The notes under the pieces are model-generated. The model searched no databases, had not been told where the DNA came from, and saw nothing but the letters and a program-made list of their open reading frames with translations. A stretch of 64,000 nt of DNA from JAVBNT01 sp031551355 (GTDB lineage: Bacteria; Vulcanimicrobiota; CADAWZ01). The translations under genes and the position numbers were made by a program. The stretch spans positions 18,825 to 82,824 of the forward strand of contig JAVBNT010000036.1 in the NCBI GenBank assembly GCA_031551355.1. The letters run 5' to 3'. Below, in pieces: positions 30,069 through 39,631 of this stretch. Position 1 is the first letter of the stretch. Every line of letters starts with the position of its first letter.

Positions 30069-31238
30069 ATGACAAAACAAAATGATTTGAAAAAGGAATA
30101 TTCCCGGGTTAGAGACGAAGTGTTGGTAGAATTGCCGAGGTGGAAATATACCGATAAAGTTAATGGTTTTTCTTTAAAGGAAAAGGGTCTTTTTGAGGGT
30201 GGAACCTTGCTCTGGGGCGCGCGCGAGATAATTTTAGAGAATGATATGTTTGTGTTGAAAGGGGAAGAAAAAAGATTTCGTGTTCCTGCTGACGATGTGT
30301 TGCAGTTCTATGTCACAAGGGAATTTGAATACTATTCAGGAGGAAAATACCATAGATCTTACTATGAAGCCGTATTTTTTCTTTATATAGTGCTTAAGTC
30401 CGGTAAACACATCAGAGTTTTAAAATCCGAAAACCGCGATGATCTGTTGTCTTTTGAAGTATTCCTGGAGCGCCGTTTAGGGTTGCAAGACAGAACTGTG
30501 CTCGGTGAGTTTCAGGGAGAGTGGGAAGGCCCGAAAATCAGGTATGACACTTTGCCCGGGGAAGAAGCGGTTGTGACCGAAGATATTTTTTGTCCGCGCT
30601 GCAAAATAGCTTTGGGCGCATCAAAAGAAAATTTTACCGGCGGCAGTTATTCCTGTGATTCCTGCGGGGAGAATTTTGATTGCAAATACAAGGAACAAAA
30701 AATGAGGAAAAACCCCCTCGACAAATCCCTTACCTGCTCGGTTGAGGGTAATGAATTGGTTATTAAAAGAAAACATGGTTTTTATGCTTCAATCGGTATG
30801 ATCGTGACTGTGGGAGCGCTTTTAATGCTTGTTTTTTACCCCATGTTTATGGATTTTTTTCCAACATCAGGTTTTACTTTCCCGGTAATTGTTCTGATTG
30901 CCACTTTAACTGCCGCTGTTGTATTGAGCAGCAACTCCACGGTTATACGCATTTCTTCCGACGTTATAAGTGTGCGCGTTGAACCTTGTATTTTTATAAT
31001 GGATCGCACTTATCCGAGTCAGGGTATAGAGCAAATTTTTGTAAAGCGCTCCAATAAGGCGAACAGTAAAAAGTATTCATTGTGCGCCCTTTATGGTTCT
31101 GGCCGGGAAATGGTTTTGGAACATATTACAGGAATTAACACTGAAAAGACAGTTGAAATATTGCAGGCGATGGAAGTTATGATCGAGAAACGGCTGGGTA
31201 TAGAAGATAAAAATGTTATTTCGGAGAGCATAGGATGA
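30069..31238 (+). CDS. Zinc-ribbon membrane protein, paralogue 1 of 3
   Basis: 389 aa, no signal peptide. The N-terminal part (1-150) is beta-rich and closes with VFLERRLGLQDRTVLGEF. A zinc ribbon follows (C175-x2-C178 ... C196-x2-C199). Two membrane helices span about 238-260 and 268-288. A C-terminal beta domain then ends with the same closing motif, VMIEKRLGIEDKNV. The repeated xxEKRLGIxDxxV ending suggests two related modules around the zinc ribbon and membrane hairpin. I cannot assign a named family. It is the first of three tandem paralogues between rpoC and rpsL. Confidence 0.65.
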   Translation: MTKQNDLKKEYSRVRDEVLVELPRWKYTDKVNGFSLKEKGLFEGGTLLWGAREIILENDMFVLKGEEKRFRVPADDVLQFYVTREFEYYSGGKYHRSYYEAVFFLYIVLKSGKHIRVLKSENRDDLLSFEVFLERRLGLQDRTVLGEFQGEWEGPKIRYDTLPGEEAVVTEDIFCPRCKIALGASKENFTGGSYSCDSCGENFDCKYKEQKMRKNPLDKSLTCSVEGNELVIKRKHGFYASIGMIVTVGALLMLVFYPMFMDFFPTSGFTFPVIVLIATLTAAVVLSSNSTVIRISSDVISVRVEPCIFIMDRTYPSQGIEQIFVKRSNKANSKKYSLCALYGSGREMVLEHITGINTEKTVEILQAMEVMIEKRLGIEDKNVISESIG

Positions 31239-31290
31239 TTTTACATATACTGGTTTTTGATTAATATATTTGAAGGTATTGGAGGGGAAT

Positions 31291-32502
31291 ATGGTAAAAC
31301 AAAATAGTCCGAAGACAGCTCTTTATGCGCTTGCCGATGGCGCTTTGCTTTCCGGAATACCGGGATGGAAATTTACGGTAAAAGCGGACGGTTTTACTTT
31401 AAAGGAAAAGGGTCTGTTTGAAGGGGGAACTGTATCCCCAGGCGGAGGGTTGATTCTGTGGGGTGGACGTAAATTAAGTCTGGAAAACGGCAGGCTTATG
31501 CTGCAAAGCGGAAGCGGCTCTTTTGATGTTTCCGCAGCTGACATATTGCAGTTATATTGTAAAAGAGAGTTCGAATATCATCCCGGAGGAAAAAATCGCT
31601 CCTCTTATTATATGACTATGTATATCCTTTATGCAGTTCTGAGAACAGGCCGCCATATTAAGGTTATTTCATCTGAAAAATTACTTGATGTACATTCATT
31701 GGAAGTCTTCCTGGAACGGCGTCTGGAGATAAAGGACACCCCTGTGCTGGGTGAGTTTTATGGAACGGAGTCAGACAGCGTTCTCACTTATCACAGCCGC
31801 TCGGATTTGCCTCATGAAGAATCGGTTATAACCGCAGAGATTTTTTGTCCCAAATGCAAAATGTCTCTGGGTGCTTCAAAGGATGATTTTCCTGATGATA
31901 AGTATCATTGCAATTCCTGCGGTGAAAATTTTGATTCTAAATACAAGGAACATAGGATGAAGGAGGTTCCTCTTGACAAATCTCTGGTCTGTTCGATAGA
32001 AGGCCATGATTTGGTTGTTAAGAGAAAGCAGGCCGGTTTTTACCTGATCATAGCAGTCATGCTCGCGATGTTTTTCTTATATTTGTTTACTATGGATTTT
32101 CCTTCGCTTCGGGCCGCCTTTCCCTTCATTGTTATTGCCGTATCAGCTTTGACCGGGGCTCTTAGCTTTAATTTAAAGGTCATCCGCGTATCCGGCGATT
32201 CGCTGGATGTAAGCGTTAAACCCTACCATCCTTTTTTGGGAAAGCTATATTCATGTTTTTTTAAAGAATCCAGTTATGCAACTAAGGATATAAAGCAGAT
32301 TTTTGTAACTGATTCCGCTGAGTCGGGCACTCAGCGGTTCTCCTTGTGCGCCCTTACTCATGACGGCGACGAGCTCGTTTTGGATTTTTTAACAGGAGAA
32401 CCACCTGCGAAGGCTGTCGGAATACTGCAGTCGATGGAAGTTATGATCGAAAAACGCCTTGGTATAGAAGATCAGAATGTCTCTTCGGAGATCATAGGGT
32501 GA
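31291..32502 (+). CDS. Zinc-ribbon membrane protein, paralogue 2 of 3
   Basis: 403 aa from the ATG at 31291 with GGAGGGG just upstream; a TTG at 31270 is unlikely. The architecture matches paralogue 1: GFTLKEKGLFEGG start module, ERRLEIKDTPVLGEF, zinc ribbon (CPKCK ... CNSCG), two helices (FYLIIAVMLAMFFLYLF and FPFIVIAVSALTGAL) and the C-terminal VMIEKRLGIEDQNV ending. It is closer to paralogue 3 than to 1, for example in LICSIEGHDL-type and PLYALADGALLSGIPGW-type segments. Function unknown. Confidence 0.65.
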   Translation: MVKQNSPKTALYALADGALLSGIPGWKFTVKADGFTLKEKGLFEGGTVSPGGGLILWGGRKLSLENGRLMLQSGSGSFDVSAADILQLYCKREFEYHPGGKNRSSYYMTMYILYAVLRTGRHIKVISSEKLLDVHSLEVFLERRLEIKDTPVLGEFYGTESDSVLTYHSRSDLPHEESVITAEIFCPKCKMSLGASKDDFPDDKYHCNSCGENFDSKYKEHRMKEVPLDKSLVCSIEGHDLVVKRKQAGFYLIIAVMLAMFFLYLFTMDFPSLRAAFPFIVIAVSALTGALSFNLKVIRVSGDSLDVSVKPYHPFLGKLYSCFFKESSYATKDIKQIFVTDSAESGTQRFSLCALTHDGDELVLDFLTGEPPAKAVGILQSMEVMIEKRLGIEDQNVSSEIIG

Positions 32503-32563
32503 TTTTGCCCTATTGATTGTTAAATAGTATGTTTGTTGTGTTCACGGAAGAAAAGGAGATAAT

Positions 32564-33778
32564 ATGGATATACAAAGCTATTGCCTAAAAGAAGAGCTTT
32601 ACCCGCTTTCCGATGACGCTTTGCTTTCAGGAATACCGGGATGGCAATATACCGCTAAGCCATCCGGATTTTCTTTTAAGGAAAAAGGCATGTTTGAAGT
32701 AGGGGGGCTGCAGCGCGGCGGACATTCAATTTTGTGGGGCGGCCGTGAGTTAAGTGTGGATAATAACAGGTTTATACTGAAGGATGGAAAGGATTCTTTT
32801 AATGTTTCCACAGCCGACATACTGCAGTTTTATGGTACAAGAGAGTTTAAGTATTATCCTGGAGGAAAAAACCGCCGTCCTTATTATACGGCTTTATATG
32901 TTCTTTATGCGGTTCTGAAAATAGGTAGGCACATTCAGGTTCTTTCATCTGAAATTTTACTTGATGTGCGTTCGTTTGAAGTTTTTTTGGAAAGGCATCT
33001 GGGAATAAAAGATGTGCCTGTTCTGGGAGAATTTAACGGAACATCGGAGAATCGGGTCGTCAAGTATTACACCCGCTCGGATTTGCCTCTGGAGGAACCG
33101 GTTATAACTGCAGAAATTTTTTGTCCCAAATGCAAAATAGTTCTGAACTGTTCAAAAAATGGTTCTCCCGACGGTAATTATTCCTGCGGTTTCTGCGGGG
33201 AGAGTTTCGATTTCAAATACAAGGAAAATAAAGTAAAGGAAGGACATCTTGATAAATCTCTTGTGTGCTCAATAGAAGGTCATGATTTGCTCATTAAGAG
33301 AAAGCAGTCCGGTATTTATGCCGTTACGGCGGTAACAGCGGCGATGTTTTTATTGTATTTGTTTACTATGAGTACAGAAGTGATTCGCGTTAATTTTCTT
33401 TATATTGCTGTTGCCGCATTAACTTTAACCGCTGCTCTAAGCTTTAATTTAAAGATTATCCGTGTTTCTGCTGACTCGGTAAGTGTAACTGTAAAGCCTC
33501 ACTACTCTTTTTTGGAAAAGCTATATTCAGGTCTTTTTACGGAATCTACCTATAAAAGTCAGGAGATAAGTCAGGTTTTTGTAAGAAATTATGATGAGAC
33601 GCCCGGTAATCGGTTTTCCTTATGTACTCTTACTCATGGCGGTGATGAGCTGGTTTTGGATTCTTTATCGGAGACGGACTCTAAAAAAGCTGTTGAAATC
33701 CTGCAGTCGATGGAAGTTATGATCGAGAAACGCCTGGGTATAACAGATAGAAATGTTTCTTCCGAGATTGTAGGGTGA
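32564..33778 (+). CDS. Zinc-ribbon membrane protein, paralogue 3 of 3
   Basis: 404 aa with AAAGGAG upstream. It has the same four-part layout: start module (GFSFKEKGMFEVGG), ERHLGIKDVPVLGEF, zinc ribbon (CPKCK ... CGFCG), two helices and the VMIEKRLGITDRNV end. DNA identity with paralogue 2 is high over the last 60 bases, so the array looks like a fairly recent tandem duplication. The 61-63 bp gaps have no terminators, so the three may form one operon. Function unknown. Confidence 0.65.
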   Translation: MDIQSYCLKEELYPLSDDALLSGIPGWQYTAKPSGFSFKEKGMFEVGGLQRGGHSILWGGRELSVDNNRFILKDGKDSFNVSTADILQFYGTREFKYYPGGKNRRPYYTALYVLYAVLKIGRHIQVLSSEILLDVRSFEVFLERHLGIKDVPVLGEFNGTSENRVVKYYTRSDLPLEEPVITAEIFCPKCKIVLNCSKNGSPDGNYSCGFCGESFDFKYKENKVKEGHLDKSLVCSIEGHDLLIKRKQSGIYAVTAVTAAMFLLYLFTMSTEVIRVNFLYIAVAALTLTAALSFNLKIIRVSADSVSVTVKPHYSFLEKLYSGLFTESTYKSQEISQVFVRNYDETPGNRFSLCTLTHGGDELVLDSLSETDSKKAVEILQSMEVMIEKRLGITDRNVSSEIVG

Positions 33779-34121
33779 CTTTTCGTAAATTTACTGCCGG
33801 AATGCATGTCCGCAGTGAAATTACATGAGTCCTGCAGTAAAAAAATCACGGTTTTTTGCATTTTATATGGAAAAATGATTGTCTTAGGGAGCGATTTTAA
33901 AGCGTTTTTAGTGAAAAATAATTGCTGTAGCGCCCATATTTGGTAATTGTCTTTCACTATGCTGCAGAAGGTAAAATTTTATGCGGAAAATATCTTGACA
34001 GAACAATTGTTCGGTGATAGAATAATTAAACGTTGTTAAGTGCCGTATTTTTTATACTTAAAACATAGGTGTTTTGGCGTTTTATGCGGTGCATCTAAAT
34101 TAATCGAGAGAGGGTATATTT
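33779..34121. other. 343-bp rpsL upstream region
   Basis: No gene. TTTACTGC (33790-33797) and GCAGTAAA (33834-33841) can pair around a smaller CGGA/TCCG stem, perhaps ending the preceding array, but no T-run follows. The rpsL promoter lies at 33995-34023. Confidence 0.5.
33995..34023 (+). promoter_or_regulatory. rpsL-rpsG promoter
   Basis: TTGACA, 17 bp, TAGAAT: perfect -35 and 5 of 6 at -10. It leaves a leader of about 90 nt before rpsL. Confidence 0.75.
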
Positions 34122-34547
34122 ATGCCTACAATTAATCAGCTTGTTCGCAAGGGTAGACAGAAACCTACCAAAAAGAGTAAGTCACCGGCTTTGAGAGTAA
34201 CCTATAACTCACTCAAACTGAAGACTACCAATAATCCCGGTGCACCCCAGAGAAGAGGAGTCTGCACGCAGGTTAAAACGATAACCCCTAAGAAACCTAA
34301 CTCAGCTTTAAGAAAAGTAGCCAGAGTAAGGCTTACAAACGGTGTTGAAGTTACAGCTTATATTCCGGGTATCGGCCACAACCTTCAGGAGCACTCCGTA
34401 GTGCTTATCAGAGGTGGAAGGGTAAAAGATTTGCCTGGTATTAGATATCATATTGTCAGAGGCACTCTTGATACTGCCGGCGTCAACAACCGCCGTCAGA
34501 GCAGATCCAAATATGGAACAAAGATGCCCAAGGAAGCAAAGAAGTAG
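34122..34547 (+). CDS. rpsL: Ribosomal protein S12
   Basis: 141 aa, the long Bacillus-type form with an extra stretch (SKSPALRVTYNSLKLKTTN) after the N-terminus. TPKKPNSALRK and GGRVKDLPGIRYH are the conserved decoding-centre loops, including the lysines tied to streptomycin response. First gene of rpsL-rpsG. Confidence 0.97.
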   Translation: MPTINQLVRKGRQKPTKKSKSPALRVTYNSLKLKTTNNPGAPQRRGVCTQVKTITPKKPNSALRKVARVRLTNGVEVTAYIPGIGHNLQEHSVVLIRGGRVKDLPGIRYHIVRGTLDTAGVNNRRQSRSKYGTKMPKEAKK

Positions 34548-34563
34548 CGGAGGATGATTGAAC

Positions 34564-35034
34564 ATGCCTAGAAAAGGTCCTGTTGAAAAAAGAAAAGTTA
34601 TTCCGGATCCTGTATACGGAGACGAGACAATAGCTCTTTTCATGAACAAGCTGATGCTTGACGGAAAAAAGGGTACTGCCGAGAAGATTTTTTATGGAAG
34701 CCTTGATATAATTGCCCAGAAAACAGGTAAAGATCCTGTTAAGGTTTTTAAACAGGCGATGGAAAATGTTTCTCCCATATTGGAAGTAAGGCCTCGCCGC
34801 GTCGGTGGCGCAACTTATCAGGTTCCGATGGAAGTCCGCCCGGAGCGTAAACGTGCTCTTGCTATGAGATGGCTTGTCGGTTATGCAAGAACCAGAGGCG
34901 GCAGAACGATGCAGGAAAGACTTGCCAATGAGTTTATGGATGCGTCACAGGGAGTCGGTTCTTCTGTAAAGAAAAGAGAAGATACACATAAAATGGCAGA
35001 GGCAAACAGAGCTTTTGCACATTACAAGTGGTAG
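34564..35034 (+). CDS. rpsG: Ribosomal protein S7
   Basis: 156 aa from the ATG at 34564, the usual family length; a TTG two codons earlier sits too close to the CGGAGG site. MPRKGPVEKR, RPRRVGGATYQVPMEVRPER and EDTHKMAEANRAFAHYKW are conserved. It nucleates the 30S head on 16S rRNA. A terminator follows, separating it from fusA. Confidence 0.97.
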   Translation: MPRKGPVEKRKVIPDPVYGDETIALFMNKLMLDGKKGTAEKIFYGSLDIIAQKTGKDPVKVFKQAMENVSPILEVRPRRVGGATYQVPMEVRPERKRALAMRWLVGYARTRGGRTMQERLANEFMDASQGVGSSVKKREDTHKMAEANRAFAHYKW

Positions 35035-35050
35035 TTTAACTAAATTTTTT

Positions 35051-35088
35051 AGGGCAGACTCTTTAGGAATCTGCCCTATTTTATTTTA
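35051..35088 (+). terminator. rpsG terminator
   Basis: AGGGCAGA, an 11-base loop, TCTGCCCT, then ATTTTATTTTA. It lies 16 bp past the rpsG stop. Confidence 0.8.
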
Positions 35089-35210
35089 TGAACGGCCATC
35101 TATGGGGGACTGCCGTGATGCCGCTGACAGTTGTTATTGGTGGGCGCCTAATAAAAACTTTTTATTTGTACATAATTTTGTATTTTTTAGTCTGGAGTCT
35201 TTTTATTACT

Positions 35211-37322
35211 ATGAAAACCGCAACAAAATCGGAAAAAGCTTCTTCTTTGGATTTAATCAGGAATATTGGTATTGCCGCTCATATAGATGCCGGTAAAACT
35301 ACAACGACGGAGCGTATTCTTTTTTATACCGGCCGTGTGCACCGTATTGGCGAAGTTGATGACGGTGCCGCAACAATGGATTGGATGATTCAGGAAAAGG
35401 AACGGGGCATTACTATTACTTCGGCCGTAACCTCCTGTCAGTGGAGGGAGCGTAAGATAAATATTATCGACACTCCCGGCCATGTCGACTTTACCGTTGA
35501 GGTGGAGCGTTCTTTAAGGGTTTTGGATGGTCTTGTTGTTATTTTTGATGCTGTCGGCGGAGTTCAGCCCCAGTCTGAAACCGTGTGGCGTCAGGCTGAC
35601 AAGTATAATGTTCCCCGGATTGCCTATGTGAATAAAATGGACCGTATCGGTGCAAACTTTTTGGGTGTTATCGACCGTATAAAGGAAAGGCTGGGCGTTT
35701 CGGCGATCCCGATTCAGTTTCCCATAGGTGAAGAAAGCACTTTTTCCGGGATGATTGATTTGATCCGTATGAAGGCAATCATTTATGTTGACGATCTTGG
35801 CAGTGTAATCGAGGACCGGGAGATTCCTGAGGAACTTTCTTCTCAGGCGGCTTTTTACCGGGAGATGCTTTTGGAGTCGGTGGCGGAGCTTGACGAAGAG
35901 CTTTTGGAAAAATATCTTGAGACTCATGACCTGTCGGAAGAGGAGCTTTTGAAAGGCATACGCCAGGGGGTTGTTGCCTGTAATTTTGTGCCCGTACTTT
36001 GCGGCACGTCACTTAAAAATAAAGGCGTTCAGCCGCTGCTGGATGCTGTTGTTGATTTTCTTCCCTCTCCTTTGGATGTTCCTCCGATCAAGGGAACCAA
36101 CCTTGACGGTGATAAGGACGAATACCGTAAACCGGATCCGGATGAACCTTTTGCGGCATTGGCATTTAAAATCCAGACCGACTCCTATGTCGGCAAGCTT
36201 ACTTATGTTAGAGTTTATTCGGGAACATTGACGGCCGGATCCGCGGTATACAATGCCGCAACCGGCAAGAGGGAAAGGGTAAACAGGATTTTGCGCCTGC
36301 ACGCTGATCACCGGGAGGACGTCCAGTCTATTTGTGCCGGCGAACTGGCTGCTGTTGTCGGGCTTAGAACGACCAAGACAGGGGATACGCTTTGCAGTGA
36401 AAAACATCCGCTGCTTTTGGAAAATATTGTTTTCCCGGAGCCGGTGATCTCGATTGCCATAGAGTCGGTTACCAGGGCAGAACAGGAAAAGCTTGCCGAA
36501 GTGCTTGTTAAACTTCAGGAAGAAGATCCTACCTTTAAAGTTAAATCCGATGAAGAAACGGGACAGATCCTGATATCGGGAATGGGGGAGCTGCATCTGG
36601 AGATTATTGTCGACAGGCTTGTGCGCGAGTTTAATGTTGACGCCAATGTCGGTAAGCCTCAGGTTGCCTATAAAGAATCCGTAAGACGTCCGTCGCGTGG
36701 TGAGGGGTTGTTTGAGAAGCAGATGAGCGGCCGGGGATTATTTGGCCATGTTATTGTCGAACTGGAACCGATGGGCAATGACAAGCCGTTTGAGTTTGTC
36801 AATTCGGCTCCTTCAGACTGCTGTATCCCCAAAGAATTTCTGCCGGCGATCGAGCAGGGAGTTCATGATGCGCTTGAAACCGGCGTCATGATTGGTTATC
36901 CGGTTATCGGCGTCAGGGCGCGATTTGTCGGCGGCACCTTTAATGAAGTTGATTCCAATGAACTGTCGTTCAAAATTGCTTCTGCCATGGCTGTAAAACA
37001 GGCTCTTAATATGAATGAGTCATTTCTTATGGAGCCGATAATGAAAGTTGTTGTTGAAACACCGGAAGACTATCTCGGTGAGGTTATTGCCGACTTAAAC
37101 TCCAGAAGAGGGCGTATAGAGCGTATGGAGGCGGCTTTGAACGGAATTCAGTCGGCTTTTGCAACTGTGCCCATGGCTGCGATGTTCGGTTATGCCACGG
37201 AGCTGCGTTCCATTACCCAGGGAAGGGCTGTTTTTTCTTCGGAATTCTCGCATTACAGTGAAATTCCTAAAAATATTCAGGAAGAAATACTCGGAAGAGT
37301 CTATGGAAAGAGCTATTTTTAG
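35211..37322 (+). CDS. fusA: Elongation factor G
   Basis: 703 aa from the ATG at 35211. An in-frame start at 35088 would add 41 hydrophobic residues absent from the family and overlap the rpsG terminator. AHIDAGKTTTTERIL is G1, RGITITSA switch I, DTPGHVDF G3 and NKMD G4. Domains II-V follow to the C-terminus. It drives translocation on the ribosome. The G-domain wording (GLVVIFDAVGGVQPQSETVW) is close to, but not identical with, canonical EF-G, so a second EF-G paralogue may exist elsewhere. tuf does not follow it. Confidence 0.95.
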   Translation: MKTATKSEKASSLDLIRNIGIAAHIDAGKTTTTERILFYTGRVHRIGEVDDGAATMDWMIQEKERGITITSAVTSCQWRERKINIIDTPGHVDFTVEVERSLRVLDGLVVIFDAVGGVQPQSETVWRQADKYNVPRIAYVNKMDRIGANFLGVIDRIKERLGVSAIPIQFPIGEESTFSGMIDLIRMKAIIYVDDLGSVIEDREIPEELSSQAAFYREMLLESVAELDEELLEKYLETHDLSEEELLKGIRQGVVACNFVPVLCGTSLKNKGVQPLLDAVVDFLPSPLDVPPIKGTNLDGDKDEYRKPDPDEPFAALAFKIQTDSYVGKLTYVRVYSGTLTAGSAVYNAATGKRERVNRILRLHADHREDVQSICAGELAAVVGLRTTKTGDTLCSEKHPLLLENIVFPEPVISIAIESVTRAEQEKLAEVLVKLQEEDPTFKVKSDEETGQILISGMGELHLEIIVDRLVREFNVDANVGKPQVAYKESVRRPSRGEGLFEKQMSGRGLFGHVIVELEPMGNDKPFEFVNSAPSDCCIPKEFLPAIEQGVHDALETGVMIGYPVIGVRARFVGGTFNEVDSNELSFKIASAMAVKQALNMNESFLMEPIMKVVVETPEDYLGEVIADLNSRRGRIERMEAALNGIQSAFATVPMAAMFGYATELRSITQGRAVFSSEFSHYSEIPKNIQEEILGRVYGKSYF

Positions 37323-37383
37323 GGCTTTTTGGGACTAAAAAATATTTTTTTACATAAAAGTGAAAAAAAATACAAATAAGTAC

Positions 37384-37412
37384 TTGATTTTTTTTCTGAT
37401 ATTCAATATACT
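37384..37412 (+). promoter_or_regulatory. Candidate S10-operon promoter
   Basis: TTGATT, 17 bp, TATACT in the 239-bp gap between fusA and rpsJ. The leader would be about 145 nt, long enough for autogenous control, but I could not match a known L4 leader. Confidence 0.55.
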
Positions 37413-37561
37413 ATAGTAACCTTTTGAGAATGAGTTTATCGGTTGTAGAATCATACAGTTGAAAATTCGGCTTAAAGAAAATATCTGTTGTCCTGTCAGC
37501 AGATTATATTTTTGAAAAATAAAAATTTATGCGCCTTGTATATAGGATGGGAGGAACGCAA

Positions 37562-37873
37562 ATGGCTAAGCAAAAAATTCGTATAAGACTTAAAGCATAC
37601 GAAAATCGTATTCTGGATGAGTCAGCAGAGAGGATTGTAGAGGTCGCCAGAAAGTCCGGAGCAAATATCTCCGGTCCTATACCGCTTCCGACAGAGAAGA
37701 ACGTTTACTGTGTACTTCGTTCTCCTCATATTGATAAAAAATCAAGAGAACATTTCGAAATCAGAACTCACAAACGCCTTATAGATATTTATATTGATCC
37801 CGATCAAAAAACTGTTGCAGCCCTTGAGAAGATGGAACTTCCGGCTGGAGTGGATATTGAGATAAAGGGTTAA
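37562..37873 (+). CDS. rpsJ: Ribosomal protein S10
   Basis: 103 aa from the ATG at 37562 (GGGAGG upstream); earlier in-frame starts add non-family residues. IRIRLKAYENRILD, GPIPLPTEKNVYCVLRSPH and HKRLIDIYIDP are conserved. First gene of the ribosomal block. Confidence 0.97.
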   Translation: MAKQKIRIRLKAYENRILDESAERIVEVARKSGANISGPIPLPTEKNVYCVLRSPHIDKKSREHFEIRTHKRLIDIYIDPDQKTVAALEKMELPAGVDIEIKG

Positions 37874-37960
37874 TTTTTTTGTAATTTTCAGGGCTTGGCC
37901 CTGTGCTGAATAAAGTAAAAAGATTCCATTCCCTGAAGAACGGGACAGGAGGTAGATAAA

Positions 37961-38590
37961 GTGAAAGGTTTAATTGGAAAAAAAGTTGGTATGATGCAGC
38001 TCTTTGACGAAACAGGCAGAGCTGTTCCCGTAACGGTTATTTCTGCAGGTCCGTGTACTGTTACTGATATTAGGACTAAAGACAGAGACGGATACTGTGC
38101 CGTTCAGATGGGTTGGGGAGAAATAAAGGATAAGCATTTGAAAAAACCCGCCGCCGGATTTTTTAAGAAACAGAGTGTAAAGGCTCAGCGTTATCTTAAA
38201 GAGTTCCGTACTATGGATAATGCCGGGTTTGAAGTGGGTCAGGAGATTAAGGCCGATGTGTTTGCCGCCGGTCAGTATGTTGATGTTGTGGGAACTTCAA
38301 AGGGTAAAGGCTTTGCCGGCACAATGAAGCGCTACAATTTCAGCGGCGGTCCGAGAAGCCACGGTTCAATGACTCACCGTCAGCCTTGCAGTTCAGGTTC
38401 CACTGATGCCGCAAGAACATTCAAAGGAAGTAAGAAGCCGGGTCATATGGGTGCCGAGAGGGTCACAACCCAGGGACTTAAGATTGTAAGAGTTGATGCG
38501 GAGAGAAACCTTCTTATAGTAAGGGGTTCTGTTCCAGGCGGACAGAACGGTCTCCTGATAATAAAAGAGTCTGTAAAAAATAAAAAGTAA
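37961..38590 (+). CDS. rplC: Ribosomal protein L3
   Basis: 209 aa from a GTG with AGGAGG upstream. GLIGKKVGMMQLFDE at the start and the central RGPRSHGSMTHR-like loop (GGPRSHGSMTHRQPCSSGS) that reaches the peptidyl-transferase region are present. A CAGGGC-TTG-GCCCTG hairpin lies in the rpsJ-rplC gap (37889-37903). Confidence 0.97.
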   Translation: MKGLIGKKVGMMQLFDETGRAVPVTVISAGPCTVTDIRTKDRDGYCAVQMGWGEIKDKHLKKPAAGFFKKQSVKAQRYLKEFRTMDNAGFEVGQEIKADVFAAGQYVDVVGTSKGKGFAGTMKRYNFSGGPRSHGSMTHRQPCSSGSTDAARTFKGSKKPGHMGAERVTTQGLKIVRVDAERNLLIVRGSVPGGQNGLLIIKESVKNKK

Positions 38591-38629
38591 TTATTTTGTA
38601 GATAGAGTAGACAAATACGGAGGTGTCGT

Positions 38630-39253
38630 ATGCCCCAGTTGGATATCTTAAATAAAACTGGTAACAGTGTTGGTAAAATAGAGCTTAAGGCCGAAGTCTT
38701 TGAAGTTCCGGTAATTGAGAGCCATCTTCATATGGCGGTGCTTAGGCAGCTTGCTAACAAACGTGTTGGAACAGCCAGCACAAAAACAAGAGGAGAGGTT
38801 CGCGGTGGCGGAAAGAAGCCGTGGAAACAGAAAGGTACCGGAAGGGCCAGGCATGGCAGTTCCCGTTCTCCGATCTGGAAAGGCGGCGGTGTCACTTTTG
38901 GACCGAGACCGAGAAGTTACGCGATGTCTCTTCCCAGAAAAGTTCGCCGTCTGGCATTGAGGGAGGCTCTTTCCTCGAAACTTCTTGACTCGACAATGAC
39001 TGTCGTTGACAGTATTGCTATGGATGTCATCAGCACAAGATCTTTCGTTGAGATAATGAAAAATCTTAAAGTCAGCGGCAAGACTTTGTTTGTGCTTAAG
39101 AGTGCCGACGATACGGTCCGTAAATCCGGACGCAACATAAAAGACGTCAAAATCGTCAGACCTGACGGTGTCAGTGTATATGATCTGCTTTATTTTGAAA
39201 ATGTAGTTTTCGATAAGGAAGCTGTTGAGCGACTTGAGGAGGTGTTATCTTGA
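38630..39253 (+). CDS. rplD: Ribosomal protein L4
   Basis: 207 aa. The exit-tunnel loop TRGEVRGGGKKPWKQKGTGR and ARHGSSRSPIWKGGGVTFGP are intact. Its stop overlaps the rplW start by 4 bases (TTGA), so the two are translationally coupled. Confidence 0.97.
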   Translation: MPQLDILNKTGNSVGKIELKAEVFEVPVIESHLHMAVLRQLANKRVGTASTKTRGEVRGGGKKPWKQKGTGRARHGSSRSPIWKGGGVTFGPRPRSYAMSLPRKVRRLALREALSSKLLDSTMTVVDSIAMDVISTRSFVEIMKNLKVSGKTLFVLKSADDTVRKSGRNIKDVKIVRPDGVSVYDLLYFENVVFDKEAVERLEEVLS

Positions 39254-39549
39254 AAACCGCAAGAGATATAATTATAAAACCTATCGTTACTGAAAAGAGT
39301 ATGGAAAACTCTGTGCTCAACAAGTATACTTTCAAGGTTGACAAGAATGTCAATAAGATAGAAATTAGAAACGCTATCCAGGAGATATTCAAGGTAACCG
39401 TTGAAAAAGTTAACACAGTGTCTATGCGCGGTAAAGTCCGCAGACGCGGTAAATATGTAGGAAAAACCTCTGACTGGAAAAAGGCGGTAGTGACAATCAA
39501 GGAAGGTCAGAAGATAGAAATCGGCGGCGTTGCTCTTTTTGAGAACTAA
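39250..39549 (+). CDS. rplW: Ribosomal protein L23
   Basis: 99 aa from a TTG inside the rplD stop. IIIKPIVTEKSMENSVLNKYTF and VNTVSMRGKVRRRGKYVG are conserved. It lines the tunnel exit and docks trigger factor and SRP. The gap to rplB holds two small hairpins (CCGTT-GAAT-AACGG; AACCGG-GAGAG-CCGGTT). Confidence 0.96.
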   Translation: MKTARDIIIKPIVTEKSMENSVLNKYTFKVDKNVNKIEIRNAIQEIFKVTVEKVNTVSMRGKVRRRGKYVGKTSDWKKAVVTIKEGQKIEIGGVALFEN

Positions 39550-39631
39550 CCGTTGAATAACGGCTTATTAACCGGGAGAGCCGGTTTAAAATATTAAAAA
39601 AGAAATAAAATTAAGAAAGGAGGAGGACCAG

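Noticed and set aside
35088..35210. 41-residue N-terminal extension of EF-G
   Set aside because: It is hydrophobic, absent from the family and overlaps the rpsG terminator; the ATG at 35211 gives the normal EF-G start.
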